Below the pieces are notes generated by a model. It was not told the origin of the DNA. It was given only the letters and a program-made list of their open reading frames with translations, and did not search any database. Of a DNA stretch of 64,000 nt, positions 51,326 to 60,381 are shown piece after piece. This DNA comes from Bacillus sp. AFS055030 (lineage in GTDB: Bacteria > Bacillota > Bacilli > Bacillales > Bacillaceae_G): NCBI RefSeq assembly GCF_002574545.1, contig NZ_NUGT01000015.1, forward strand, positions 179,921-243,920, read 5' to 3'. Numbering within the stretch: the stretch's first letter is position 1; each line of letters begins with the position of its first letter. The translations under genes were made by a program, and so were the position numbers.

Positions 51326-51344
51326 TAACCTTTAACCTTTAATC

Positions 51345-51393
51345 AAAAAGGATTCCCTTTTAGTTTTTTTAAATTATGGGAAATCCTTTTTTG
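51345..51393 (+). terminator. terminator after frnE-like gene
   Basis: AAAAGGATTCCC/GGGAAATCCTTTT with a large T-rich loop, then a T run. Confidence 0.78.
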
Positions 51394-51590
51394 TTTTCTA
51401 AAGGATTGTTACATTTCCCTGGATAAAACAACAGGACTTCAGATTCAACAAGCTTGATTTGGAAAACTTAACTAGCACTTTACGTTCAAATCGATAAATC
51501 TTCAAAATGGATTATCAAAAACCAAGCAAATGGATTAAGATAACCCATTTTAGATAAGATGAAATTCTTAATAAAGAACAAAATAACAAA

Positions 51591-51755
51591 TCATTTCTCT
51601 ACTACTTTAACTAAACTCCAATCGATCACAAACGGGTTACCAGTTAAATTTTTTCTTACTTCAGATACAATACTCGTTTGCTTTTTTACAACTTCTGATT
51701 GAATAAATTTTCCTCCGTCCCCACTACCATCATAATACAACGGCTTCTTCTCCAT
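51591..51755 (-). CDS. small protein, 54 aa
   Basis: The ATG at 51755 has a perfect GGAGGTGA site, so this short frame is very probably translated. The product, MEKKPLYYDGSGDGGKFIQ and then a region with VSEVRKNLTGNPF, is hydrophilic with no signal or span. The frame extends to 51779 but without a site. An imperfect AAAATGG/CCATTTT hairpin at 51503-51554 may be its terminator. Unknown function. Confidence 0.65.
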   Translation of the reverse strand: MEKKPLYYDGSGDGGKFIQSEVVKKQTSIVSEVRKNLTGNPFVIDWSLVKVVEK

Positions 51756-51981
51756 TATGTCACCTCCATTAATTATCATTGAATCATATTCTCTTTTTGT
51801 GTCGAAAATCCCTTTTTAAAATTGGTAATTCACAAAACTTTTTACTCAAAAACTAATTTCATATGAGCAATTTGTAACTCATCAACTATCTTACGCTAAG
51901 AACAGGATACCTATTTCTTTAATTATTTAATTTTTCTTACTATAATTACCATATAAATCTATTTCGAAAGGTGTTTTTCTC

Positions 51982-52923
51982 ATGATAAAAGTTGGTATTA
52001 TTGGTCTTGGCGCGATTGCCCAAAGATTAATTCCTTTATTTTCAAACCACCAAGAAACAAAAATAGTCGCAATATGTGACACATTAGAAAAAAGAGTTCA
52101 AGAAACAAGTAGCCAATTAGAATCCGTTTTAACATTTACAAATCATCTTGAAATGCTTGAAAATGCTGAACTTGACCTCGTTTATGTTACAGTACCTCCA
52201 AAATATCACTATTCGGTCGTAACGGATGTAATCGCAAAAGGAATGAATGTACTTTGTGAAAAACCTTTAGCAAATTCTACGGATGAAGCGCTAAGACTTT
52301 ATACTCAAGCTAAAGAAAAAGGTATTTTTCATGCTATGAACTTTCCATTAAATTACAATGTTGGTAGTAAATCTTTTGCTAGCCTTATTCAATCAGGATA
52401 TGTTGGTGACTTAAGAAGAATCGAGTTAAAGATGCGGTTTCCAAATTGGCCAAGATTATGGCAACAAAATGAATGGGTTGCTACAAAAGAACAAGGAGGT
52501 TATGTACTAGAGGTTGGTGTTCATTATATTCAACAAATTCAAAAGATCTTTGGTAATATGAAAGTCAAAACGAAACAAATTCAATATCCCGCTGACCCTA
52601 TTTCATCTGAAAATGGAATTATCGCCCTTTTAGAATTAGAAGATGGCACTCCTGTATTAATAGATGGGTTAAGCCAAATTGCAGGTGATGAAGAAATTAA
52701 ATTTACAGCATATGGTTCTAAAGGAACTCTTTCATTAGTAAACTGGGCTAATTTAGAAGGCGGAAAGATCGGCGAGCCAATTAGGCAAATAGAAGCAGAT
52801 CAATCTCTAGGAGATTCTTTAATTGATCATTTAGTAAAAGGTCTAAAAGGTGAAGAAGCAACAATTATAGATTTCTCTCATGGCTATAACGCACAAGTAG
52901 TATTAGAAGCTTTAAGAGGTTAA
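51982..52923 (+). CDS. Gfo/Idh/MocA family oxidoreductase
   Basis: A 313-residue NAD(P)-dependent dehydrogenase of sugars or inositol-like compounds. N-terminal Rossmann fold VGIIGLGAIAQRL (4-16), the family motif EKPLA at 93-97, and VGVHYIQQIQKIFG with the catalytic histidine. No sugar genes lie next to it, so the substrate is open. GAAAGGTG before the ATG. Single gene. Confidence 0.85.
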   Translation: MIKVGIIGLGAIAQRLIPLFSNHQETKIVAICDTLEKRVQETSSQLESVLTFTNHLEMLENAELDLVYVTVPPKYHYSVVTDVIAKGMNVLCEKPLANSTDEALRLYTQAKEKGIFHAMNFPLNYNVGSKSFASLIQSGYVGDLRRIELKMRFPNWPRLWQQNEWVATKEQGGYVLEVGVHYIQQIQKIFGNMKVKTKQIQYPADPISSENGIIALLELEDGTPVLIDGLSQIAGDEEIKFTAYGSKGTLSLVNWANLEGGKIGEPIRQIEADQSLGDSLIDHLVKGLKGEEATIIDFSHGYNAQVVLEALRG

Positions 52924-52938
52924 ATTTATACATAAAGG

Positions 52939-52972
52939 AAAAAGGTGCTCTCTTAATAAAGAAGCACCTTTC
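52939..52972. terminator. bidirectional terminator
   Basis: AAAGGTGCT/AGCACCTTT with extension in the loop, between convergent genes. Confidence 0.8.
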
Positions 52973-52995
52973 ATAACATTTTTAAAAGATTGGTT

Positions 52996-53859
52996 TTATT
53001 TTACCGGAATCCAAATTTCAGTATAATAATCTTCACTAAATGGATTTCCTTCTGGATAAAGTTCAAACTCTGGAATTCCTGCGTGAGAATAACCACTTGA
53101 AGGAAACCATTCCGAAAAAATCTTCTTCCATGCCGATTGCATTGCATGTGGCATTGCTCCGTGAACACCAAATACAGCCCATTTTGATGCAGGAATTTCA
53201 TGATGATAAAAACCTTCTGGTGCAACTCCTTCGTATTCAGTTGCAACCCAATATTCTAGCAGATTTTTTGATTTTTGTTCCTCGCTCATCATACAAACAC
53301 CTAAAACACCTTTAATGTTACCATTATTAATTTCGTACAAACGGTCACTCGTACCATTCTTATTAACCTCTTCCCACATTTTAGGAATCAATTGCTGTTG
53401 TTGATCATTTAAATAAGAAAACTCTTTTTTCACCCCAACTACTTGAAAAGCATTTTTTTCAACAATATTAAATTGCATTGGTTCTGCTCCCTTCAAACTC
53501 ACCTGAATAACGAGGCGGTTATATGATTTTAGATTACCAATAAATTTTCTTGCTTCACTTGGTGTTACATCATGCTGTCTTCGAAACGCTTTTGAAAAAG
53601 CTTCAGGAGAGTCATAACGATACTTCAAGGCAATATCAATTATTTTAAGATCAGTAGTTGTTAATTCATTTGCCGCTAGCGTCAACCTTCGTCTTCTTAT
53701 ATATTCAGCGACATTAATATCAGTTAAAATTGAAAATATTCGCTGAAAATGAAAAACAGATGAGTTAGCTTGTTTGGAAATTTCTTCAATCGTTAACTCA
53801 TTTAATAAATTATCCTCTATATAATCAATTGCCTTTTGTAAAGATTCAACCCAGGTCAT
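52996..53859 (-). CDS. AraC family regulator with GyrI-like domain
   Basis: A 287-residue regulator: two AraC helix-turn-helix motifs (about 20-45 and 68-92: LTIEEISKQANSSVFHFQRIFSI, KIIDIALKYRYDSPEAFSKAFRRQHDVTPSEAR), then an effector-binding SOUL/GyrI-type domain (about 125-287). This plan is that of Rob/YdeE-like activators that bind drugs. The neighbour at 53938 on the same strand is an EamA transporter, a possible target. GGGAGGAG before the ATG. Confidence 0.87.
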   Translation of the reverse strand: MTWVESLQKAIDYIEDNLLNELTIEEISKQANSSVFHFQRIFSILTDINVAEYIRRRRLTLAANELTTTDLKIIDIALKYRYDSPEAFSKAFRRQHDVTPSEARKFIGNLKSYNRLVIQVSLKGAEPMQFNIVEKNAFQVVGVKKEFSYLNDQQQQLIPKMWEEVNKNGTSDRLYEINNGNIKGVLGVCMMSEEQKSKNLLEYWVATEYEGVAPEGFYHHEIPASKWAVFGVHGAMPHAMQSAWKKIFSEWFPSSGYSHAGIPEFELYPEGNPFSEDYYTEIWIPVK

Positions 53860-53937
53860 GTAACTCCTCCCTTAATGACATCCTAACAAAGTAGGATTAT
53901 TCAGTCCTGTCTTTTTATGCTCTTTAGTGACAGATTA

Positions 53938-54861
53938 TTAATTAGTCTCTTTTCGATCAGCCATTGATAAAATAACAATTGTACTAATAATACAAAAGCT
54001 TCCGATCCAATCTATCATTTCAAAATTTACTTTTAACCAAATTACAGATAGTACAGCTGCAGATAATGGCTCCACACAAGCAAGTAAACTAGATTCAGAG
54101 GCATTAATATACTTTAAACTCTCTAAATAGCAGTAAAAAGCAATCAACGTTCCAAAAATAACAATAAAGATTACTGCGAAATATGCACTCATCGACCAAT
54201 GACCTTGGAAATTAAAAGGTGAATGAATGAAGCTAAAACAAATTCCACCTAATAACATTCCCCAACCGACTACAATTGTTGACCCAAATTTTTTCAAAAG
54301 ATTTTGAGGCTGTATTGAATAAAATGCTAAAGCAAAAGCTGAGGCTAGCCCCCAAAACAATGCCCATCTTGTAATGGTCAATCCTTTAATCGTTCCATGT
54401 GTTACCAACAAAAATGTCCCCGCAAGCGCTAAAATGACAGCCAGTACTTCTTTACTAGTAGGCATTTTCTTGAAACGGATTGCTAAGTAGCATGTAATAA
54501 TGACAGGTGCCAAATATTGTAAAATTGTAGCTGTAGCAGCATTTGAAGCTTTTATTGCGGCGAAGTATGTATATTGAACTGCTAACATCCCTAAAATACT
54601 AAAAAACAATAAACTTAATATATCCTTCTTATCCTTCCAAATATCTATTATATTCCTCTTTTCTTTCATTCTAGCAAAAATTAGAAGAATAATTCCTGAA
54701 AACAATAATCGAATAACGACTAACCATTCAGGACTAAAATGATTTCTTTGAAACACAAATTGTGCAACAGTCCCAGATATTCCCCATAATATTGCTGAAG
54801 TTAATACGAGAATAATACCTTTCGTTCTAGAATTTGTTAAAGCGATCTTTTCTGCACCCAT
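53938..54861 (-). CDS. EamA (DMT) family transporter
   Basis: A 307-residue exporter with ten spans in two EamA repeats (LTSAILWGISGTVAQF and ALFWGLASAFALAFYSI at the repeat starts). Members export amino acids or metabolites. A GTG at 54876 is in frame but the ATG at 54861 has GGAGGGA at 6 nt. It lies 78 bp upstream of the AraC-type gene on the same strand. Confidence 0.87.
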   Translation of the reverse strand: MGAEKIALTNSRTKGIILVLTSAILWGISGTVAQFVFQRNHFSPEWLVVIRLLFSGIILLIFARMKEKRNIIDIWKDKKDILSLLFFSILGMLAVQYTYFAAIKASNAATATILQYLAPVIITCYLAIRFKKMPTSKEVLAVILALAGTFLLVTHGTIKGLTITRWALFWGLASAFALAFYSIQPQNLLKKFGSTIVVGWGMLLGGICFSFIHSPFNFQGHWSMSAYFAVIFIVIFGTLIAFYCYLESLKYINASESSLLACVEPLSAAVLSVIWLKVNFEMIDWIGSFCIISTIVILSMADRKETN

Positions 54862-55050
54862 TTTTACTCCCTCCACAAAAACAACAAACCAATTTAAGTT
54901 AATAGAAGAATCGTACCTAAATAATCAGAATATATCAATCAAAAATCTTTGCCTATAATTAGATTAATTGTGAAATTGTGTTTAGAAAATGGTTAATTGG
55001 AAAAATTGAACATATATGATGTTGTATTAATTGATTTAGGAGACAGATCT

Positions 55051-55971
55051 ATGAATGAATTATATGAATGTATCATAATAGGGGGAGGATTCGCAGGTTT
55101 ACAAGCATCCATTCAGCTTGGTAGATACAATAGGAATGTACTTGTTATTGACTCAAATTATGGGCGTTCAACATTATGTAAATCATATCGTAATATTTTA
55201 GGTTGGCCAAATAGTATAAGTGGAAAAGAGCTAAGACAATTAGGAAGAACTCATGCAAAAAAATATGGTGTATCATTTACCGAAGATAAAGTAATCCGTA
55301 TACAAATCGTAAACAATCAATTCTTAATTGAGACGAAAACAGGAAAATCTTATTCTTCTAAAACAATCTTACTAGCAACTGGACTAATTGATCAAATTCC
55401 ACAAATTAAAAACCTAGTCGATTGTCTTGGATCGACAATTTTTGTCTGTCCAGACTGTGATGGATATGAAATTTTAAATAAAAGTGTTTTAATACTTGGA
55501 ACTGGTCATGTTGGTGCAAATCTTGCAATAACATTAGCTTATTGGTCAAAGCAAATAACTTATATAAATCACGACGGACCTGAACTTGATTCCAAATTAT
55601 ATGTCCGACTACAAAAAATGGGTATAGCCTACCGAGAAGAAAAAGTTAAGGAAGTACTAAAAGAAGACGATTCCACTTTTAAAGGAATTTGTTTACAAAG
55701 TGGTGAAATAGTTTATGGCGACCGAGCTTTTATTGGTTTTGATGGAAACGAAGTACAAAATAATCTCGCTATCCAACTAGGCGTAAATCTTTTAAATAAT
55801 AAACATGTTATTGTAGACCCACGTACAAAGGAGACGAACATCCCAAATGTCTGGGCAGCTGGTGATCTAGTAGCCCATTCTCAACAAGTCACAATAGCCA
55901 TGGGTGATGGTACCCAAGCTGCTGTTTGGATTCAAAAGAGATTATTAGAAATGAGTGAAAAAGATTCATAA
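55051..55971 (+). CDS. thioredoxin-reductase-like flavoprotein
   Basis: A 306-residue FAD/NAD(P) enzyme of the TrxR fold: FAD loop CIIIGGGFAGLQAS (7-20), redox pair CPDC (Cys133, Cys136) at the place of the TrxR CATC, NADPH loop LGTGHVGANL, and the late NVWAAGDL. It differs from the housekeeping TrxB in the CPDC sequence and looks like the side branch found with bacillus bacillithiol- or toxin-type reductases. The frame runs to 54997; the ATG at 55051 has TAGGAGA. Single gene. Confidence 0.82.
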   Translation: MNELYECIIIGGGFAGLQASIQLGRYNRNVLVIDSNYGRSTLCKSYRNILGWPNSISGKELRQLGRTHAKKYGVSFTEDKVIRIQIVNNQFLIETKTGKSYSSKTILLATGLIDQIPQIKNLVDCLGSTIFVCPDCDGYEILNKSVLILGTGHVGANLAITLAYWSKQITYINHDGPELDSKLYVRLQKMGIAYREEKVKEVLKEDDSTFKGICLQSGEIVYGDRAFIGFDGNEVQNNLAIQLGVNLLNNKHVIVDPRTKETNIPNVWAAGDLVAHSQQVTIAMGDGTQAAVWIQKRLLEMSEKDS

Positions 55972-56076
55972 ACAACTTTCAAAGAATAGCAATTGAATCT
56001 TTTTAATCTTTACACAGCACAAGCAAAAAATTCCCAATTAACCTCAATCATTTTTTAGTTTGTATTGAAGTTAAAC

Positions 56077-56115
56077 AAAAAAAGTATTACATCATTTAAT
56101 GACATAATACCTTTT
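56077..56115. terminator. bidirectional terminator
   Basis: AAAAGTATTACATCATT and AATGACATAATACCTTTT pair over nearly their whole length; between convergent genes. Confidence 0.8.
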
Positions 56116-56135
56116 GGCTTTGCTTAAAATTGATT

Positions 56136-56513
56136 TTAGAAAAATACAGTAATTAAAGTATACATCGTGACGATTGCCAAAATAAACACTACAATTGGTA
56201 TCAATATTCGAATAAAAGTTGATGGCATTCGATATCGTCTAAAAGTATCTTCTATACAAATAATACATAGTAAATAAATTAATCCTGAGATGATTGCTCT
56301 AGCTAAATCAAAACTCCCAAGTGATTTAATGGCGTGATGAACATGATGAAATAGATAAAATTGTACAAGATTAAAAATTAAAAATAATAAAAAATAATAA
56401 AATATACTTAATATATAAGTACTAAATTTTATTTTTTCACGCTCAGTATTTTGACGCTTTTTAAAAATGCGCTTTTTATGTCGCTCTTTCCTCGGTATAA
56501 ATTGTTCTTCCAT
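56136..56513 (-). CDS. membrane protein, unknown
   Basis: A 125-residue protein with a very basic N-terminus (RKERHKKRIFKKRQNTEREK) and three spans (about 32-53, 72-90, 100-124). The basic head could bind phospholipid or nucleic acid. No known family. Single gene with terminator. Confidence 0.65.
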   Translation of the reverse strand: MEEQFIPRKERHKKRIFKKRQNTEREKIKFSTYILSIFYYFLLFLIFNLVQFYLFHHVHHAIKSLGSFDLARAIISGLIYLLCIICIEDTFRRYRMPSTFIRILIPIVVFILAIVTMYTLITVFF

Positions 56514-56742
56514 TTTTAGTACATCCTTAGTTTAAAAAATTGAATTATTTAAATCAAATTCTTACCTATATTGTACATAAACATTCCATTATTTAAAAAT
56601 TTATAATACTTCTATTTGAAATTAAGATCAATTAATTAATCATGAAAATTATTATACCAAATCTAGGTGAATATTTACTATTTTTTTCCATAAAAATAAA
56701 AAAGTCTACTAAGTTCTAATCTAATTACATTTCATCACTAAC

Positions 56743-56778
56743 AAAAAAAGTGTACTTAGAACTAGTCTAAGTACACCA
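56743..56778 (-). terminator. terminator after merR-type gene
   Basis: Perfect 11-bp stem GTGTACTTAGA/TCTAAGTACAC, 5-nt loop, seven T on the minus strand. Confidence 0.88.
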
Positions 56779-56786
56779 TCTTTAGA

Positions 56787-57551
56787 TTATTTTTTAAAAT
56801 CCGTGTAAATATGAATTGCATCTCTTAAAAATTCAGCAGTGCCATGTTGTTCTTTATCGTAGTGTGCTTTAAAGCGTTCATCGTCTACATACATTTGAGC
56901 TAAACCAGCGTGCGCTTCTTTACTATATTGATCCCAATAAAATGTTAACCATTGTTTATGCAAATCAGCTGCTTTTTGTGCAATTTCACTTGATGGATCA
57001 CCCGTTTTAACTGCTTCAGCTAATGTTTTTGCTAATTCATCAGCCAGTCTCGTTACTTCTTTATGCTCTTCTTCTGTCATGTTCATTACTTTTTGATTTG
57101 CTTTATTAATAGCTTCATCTCCGTATTTTCCACGTACTTCTTTTCCGTATTTTTTTTCATTTTCTTCGATCATATCTTTCTTAAAGCCTTCAAATTTTTC
57201 TTTATTTGACATTTTCATTCTCCCTTCTGTTTGAGCAATTGACTTTTCAACATTTGAAATTAATAAATCCAATTGCTTTCTTTTATCAAGAAGCTGTTCT
57301 CTATGCTCTTTTAACGCCTTGGCACTATTAAAATCAGGTGATGTAATAATTTCTTTAATGTTTTCTAAATTCATACCTAGTTCTCTAAAAAATAAGATTT
57401 GTTGTAAGCGATCTACTTCCGCTTGCCCATAAATCCGATATCCTGATGAGTTAATTCTTGCCGGCTTAAGAATCCCAATCTCATCATAATATCTTAAAGT
57501 CCTAGTGCTAATTCCTGCTAGAAGTCCAAGCTTTTGTACTGTATATTCCAT
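56787..57551 (-). CDS. MerR family activator with TipAS domain (Mta-like)
   Basis: A 254-residue regulator: MerR winged helix (1-70, LAGISTRTLRYYDEIGILKPAR), dimer coiled coil (75-120) and TipAS ligand domain (about 130-250; DQYSKEAHAGLAQMYVDDERFKAHYD and GTAEFLRDAIHIY). The plan matches B. subtilis Mta, which activates drug exporter genes, and TipAL, which binds thiopeptides. Its own promoter shows the 19-bp spacer typical of MerR control, so it is autoregulated. CAGGAGG before the ATG. Confidence 0.88.
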   Translation of the reverse strand: MEYTVQKLGLLAGISTRTLRYYDEIGILKPARINSSGYRIYGQAEVDRLQQILFFRELGMNLENIKEIITSPDFNSAKALKEHREQLLDKRKQLDLLISNVEKSIAQTEGRMKMSNKEKFEGFKKDMIEENEKKYGKEVRGKYGDEAINKANQKVMNMTEEEHKEVTRLADELAKTLAEAVKTGDPSSEIAQKAADLHKQWLTFYWDQYSKEAHAGLAQMYVDDERFKAHYDKEQHGTAEFLRDAIHIYTDFKK

Positions 57552-57574
57552 TACGATAACCTCCTGACATCTTT

Positions 57575-57605
57575 ACATTACACCTTTACGCTACGTTAAG
57601 GTCAA
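57575..57605 (-). promoter_or_regulatory. MerR-type promoter with 19-bp spacer
   Basis: TTGACC (57600-57605) and TAATGT (57575-57580) on the minus strand are 19 bp apart. The spacer holds the dyad ACCTTAACG/CGTAAAGGT. The long spacer and dyad are the hallmark of promoters that MerR proteins twist into an active form. Confidence 0.85.
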
Positions 57606-57681
57606 TTCCATCCTTACTTTTTTTTAGAATTTTTTTTGAGAAGGTTTCATTATCTTTTGATATCATTCTATCTTACAAGAC

Positions 57682-57708
57682 AAAAAAATCCCCTCTGTTA
57701 GGGGATTT
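57682..57708 (-). terminator. terminator after 165-aa secreted gene
   Basis: AAATCCCCT/AGGGGATTT with a 4-nt loop, then T run on the minus strand. Confidence 0.85.
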
Positions 57709-57734
57709 CATCGTTTAGACAAACTACAATATTA

Positions 57735-58232
57735 TTATTTTCCTGTAAATTCCTTCATACCATTTGTACCACCAAATGGTTTTCCACCGGGAGCGTGTAA
57801 ATGACGAACTGCTAGTTTAAATCGCTTATTTGAAGGTATTTCTTGTTTAAAAGTGAACAAGAATGAATTGTTATCACCTTGTACCTTTGTAATTGTAACT
57901 TGATTAGTTGATAAAGCATTCCTTGCATTAAATTGACTTTTGCTTCCAAGTGATGCAATACCTGTAGGGATTGTATCAGATAAACTTTGAATCCAATAAA
58001 ATGATGCTTTTGTCCCTAAATTAATATCAACTTGTGAATCAAAAGTTACTAAGATCTGATTCGTCGAAACCTGGAAAATATCAGTTAAATAAGGAATTTG
58101 TTTTACAGTTTGGTTTGGCTTATATCCTTCAATACGCAAAAATTCCTTTTTGTTTGCATTTACCTGCTTAGTTCCTGGAAGAATAGAAGACATTACAATC
58201 AATAAAATCATAATCTTATAAAAAAATTTCAT
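57735..58232 (-). CDS. secreted protein, unknown
   Basis: A 165-residue protein with a signal peptide (MKFFYKIMILLIVMSSILPG, cleavage probably after VNA). The mature part is a beta-rich single domain (QILVTFDSQVDINLGTKASFYW, TITKVQGDNNSFLFTFKQE) ending in a Gly-rich turn; it resembles an immunoglobulin-like adhesive module in style, without a firm family. GGGAGG before the ATG. Single gene. Confidence 0.7.
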   Translation of the reverse strand: MKFFYKIMILLIVMSSILPGTKQVNANKKEFLRIEGYKPNQTVKQIPYLTDIFQVSTNQILVTFDSQVDINLGTKASFYWIQSLSDTIPTGIASLGSKSQFNARNALSTNQVTITKVQGDNNSFLFTFKQEIPSNKRFKLAVRHLHAPGGKPFGGTNGMKEFTGK

Positions 58233-58471
58233 TATATTCTGCCTCCCTATATGTGTATAACAATTTTATAATTTGATGTTTTGGCGAAATATATACTTAG
58301 TTTTTTAAAATTTCATCAAAACGTAGACTAGTCCTATTTTTACTACTTCTTCAGATCAAAAAAGAGGCGCACTTTTATTTAAATAACGGCTAATTAGATA
58401 AAAAAATTGATTTATCTCTAAAATAGTGGCAAACTATCTATAAGACTTTAGAGAGAATTATAGGTGTAATT

Positions 58472-58891
58472 ATGATTGAAATTAAAACTTCTACGTTGAG
58501 TGATGGTGAATTTAATCGAGGTGTCTTTGCAACACGTGATATTGCAAAAGGTGAGCTAATACACGAGGCGCCAGTTATTTCTTACCCGAACGAGGAACAT
58601 GAACATATTGAGAAAACCTTATTAGCAGACTACGCATTCGAATATGGCATTAATCATTCAGCTATTCTTTTAGGATATGGAATGCTATTTAACCATTCTT
58701 ATGATGCAAATGCTACTTACGATATCAACTTTGATAATCACACATTTGATTTTTATGCTTACAAAGACATAAAAGCTGGTGAAGAAATTTTGATTAATTA
58801 TAATGGTGAAGTAGATAATATGGATCCACTTTGGTTTAATAAAGATTATGAAGAAGTTATGAGCAAGGAAAAGGAAAAAGAAACCAAATAA
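58472..58891 (+). CDS. SET domain protein
   Basis: A 139-residue protein that is little more than a SET domain, the fold of protein-lysine methyltransferases: GVFATRDIAKGELIHEAPV, the substrate/SAM motif MLFNHSYDANATY and GEEILINYNG. It lacks the pre- and post-SET zinc clusters. Bacterial relatives are known but targets are not. AGGTG before the ATG. Single gene whose terminator overlaps the end of the chromate transporter operon. Confidence 0.83.
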   Translation: MIEIKTSTLSDGEFNRGVFATRDIAKGELIHEAPVISYPNEEHEHIEKTLLADYAFEYGINHSAILLGYGMLFNHSYDANATYDINFDNHTFDFYAYKDIKAGEEILINYNGEVDNMDPLWFNKDYEEVMSKEKEKETK

Positions 58892-58912
58892 TTGGTTTCT
58901 TTTTCTTTTTTA
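58876..58912. terminator. bidirectional terminator
   Basis: AAAAAGAAACCAA/TTGGTTTCTTTTT with a 4-nt loop; serves the SET gene and the convergent chromate transporter genes. Confidence 0.88.
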
Positions 58913-59437
58913 AAGATTGATGGCACCATAAATTAATGCACCGAGTACTACAAAAGCCGGATGAATTTTAAATTTTTCCATTAAGAAAAATGTACAAACT
59001 GCAATAAAAATTACTTGGAATGCCCCAATTTGGTGAAACGAATCATAAAAAGATTGATATGTCAGAAGGCCTAACAGTACAACAATTGTCGGTTTTACAT
59101 ATGCAGTCATTCTCTTCACTCGAATTGAGTTCCGATTTTTATAAAGTAATCCAATTAATAAAATCATTAGTAATAAAGAAGGAAATACAGTTGCAAAGAC
59201 TGCGATGAATGAACCAAAGATTCCTCCAATTTTATATCCAATATAGCCAGCCATTTTTGTGGCAATTGGCCCTGGTAAGGCATTCCCCATTGCAAATGCT
59301 TCATGAAATTCTTGCTGAGTTAACCAATGTTTTTGTGTAACAACATCATTTTGAATTAATGGGATCGTAGCAGGCCCACCACCATAACCTAAAAGATTCG
59401 TTATAAGGAATGAAAGAAATAATTTCCAATAAATCAT
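58910..59437 (-). CDS. chromate transporter half, second gene
   Basis: A 175-residue ChrA-type half transporter with about six spans. The repeat signature GYGGGPATIPLIQNDVV lies at the start, followed by ALPGPIATKMAGYIGYKIGG. With its partner it makes up one full ChrA unit; split forms work as heterodimers exporting chromate. The ATG overlaps the stop of the upstream gene by 4 bp (ATGA). Confidence 0.87.
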   Translation of the reverse strand: MIYWKLFLSFLITNLLGYGGGPATIPLIQNDVVTQKHWLTQQEFHEAFAMGNALPGPIATKMAGYIGYKIGGIFGSFIAVFATVFPSLLLMILLIGLLYKNRNSIRVKRMTAYVKPTIVVLLGLLTYQSFYDSFHQIGAFQVIFIAVCTFFLMEKFKIHPAFVVLGALIYGAINL

Positions 59438-60015
59438 TCGTTTGTACTCCCCTTCCTCGTCTGCTGTTCATTAGAGGAAGTTGCTTTTACTGGTTGGAAG
59501 ATTGCAAATAGTAATAAACTACCTATTATGATCGCCGGGTGTATGTGTAAAAATTGAATTAGAAACAGACCAATAACTAAGTGAATTAATATTGTTGGTG
59601 TTTTCAACCCTTTTTTTGAACTTTGATAGAATTGCCATGTTAATACACCTAACATTACTCCCACAACTGGTACAATTGATTCCTTCATCCCATTTACCCA
59701 TTTAATCTCTTTAAAAGACGATAATGATGTTAAAAGTATAATCATTAAAAAAATTGTCGGTAAGATCGAAGCAATGATTGCATTAAGCATTCCGAGTATA
59801 CCACCAATACGATATCCGATATAACCTGCTAATTTAGTATTGATTGGACCTGGGAGCATATTACCAATTGCTAATATTTCAGAAAACTCCTCGTCTTTCA
59901 TCCATTTATACGTATCGACGACTTCTTTATAAAGTAGAGGAATCGTTGATGGTCCCCCACCATATCCTAAAATACTACTTCGAAAAAACGCGATGAATAT
60001 TTCTAATTGTTTCAT
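59434..60015 (-). CDS. chromate transporter half, first gene
   Basis: A 193-residue ChrA-type half transporter: GYGGGPSTIPLLYKEVV, then MLPGPINTKLAGYIGYRIGG, and about six spans. First gene of the pair; translationally coupled to the second. B. subtilis YwrA/YwrB are comparable. Chromate as substrate is inferred from the family. Confidence 0.87.
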   Translation of the reverse strand: MKQLEIFIAFFRSSILGYGGGPSTIPLLYKEVVDTYKWMKDEEFSEILAIGNMLPGPINTKLAGYIGYRIGGILGMLNAIIASILPTIFLMIILLTSLSSFKEIKWVNGMKESIVPVVGVMLGVLTWQFYQSSKKGLKTPTILIHLVIGLFLIQFLHIHPAIIIGSLLLFAIFQPVKATSSNEQQTRKGSTNE

Positions 60016-60381
60016 TCAATCAAGTCCTTTTCAAATTTACCAACATGCTACAACGTCCTTTATTTTTTGTTAAAAATGCCGGAATAATCTTATGTTATGA
60101 TTTTTTCTCACCCTTTATTACGTTGGCATTTGTTTCATTTTAAACTGTCATTTCCTTCTTGGCTCAATTGCAATCGATTCATTGGAAAACAAACTGTCCT
60201 TATCTTTACATTCGATTATAGTTTAGTATCCTCCCTACTAAACTATCAATCTAATAAAAGAATCTATTAGAATTAATGTCTAATTCAACTAAATATCTTC
60301 ATTTTCGTTATATACATATTAGATGCATGTCCATTTCAACGAAAGATACTTTGAATACATTATCATAGGAGGGATAAATTA
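60016..60381. other. intergenic region, nothing recognised
   Basis: 366 bp between divergent genes, AT-rich. A mother-cell type promoter for the amidase gene might lie near 60310-60365, but I could not fix one. Confidence 0.4.

Noticed and set aside
53040..53315. 91-codon frame opposite the AraC-type gene
   Set aside because: Antisense shadow without initiation signals.
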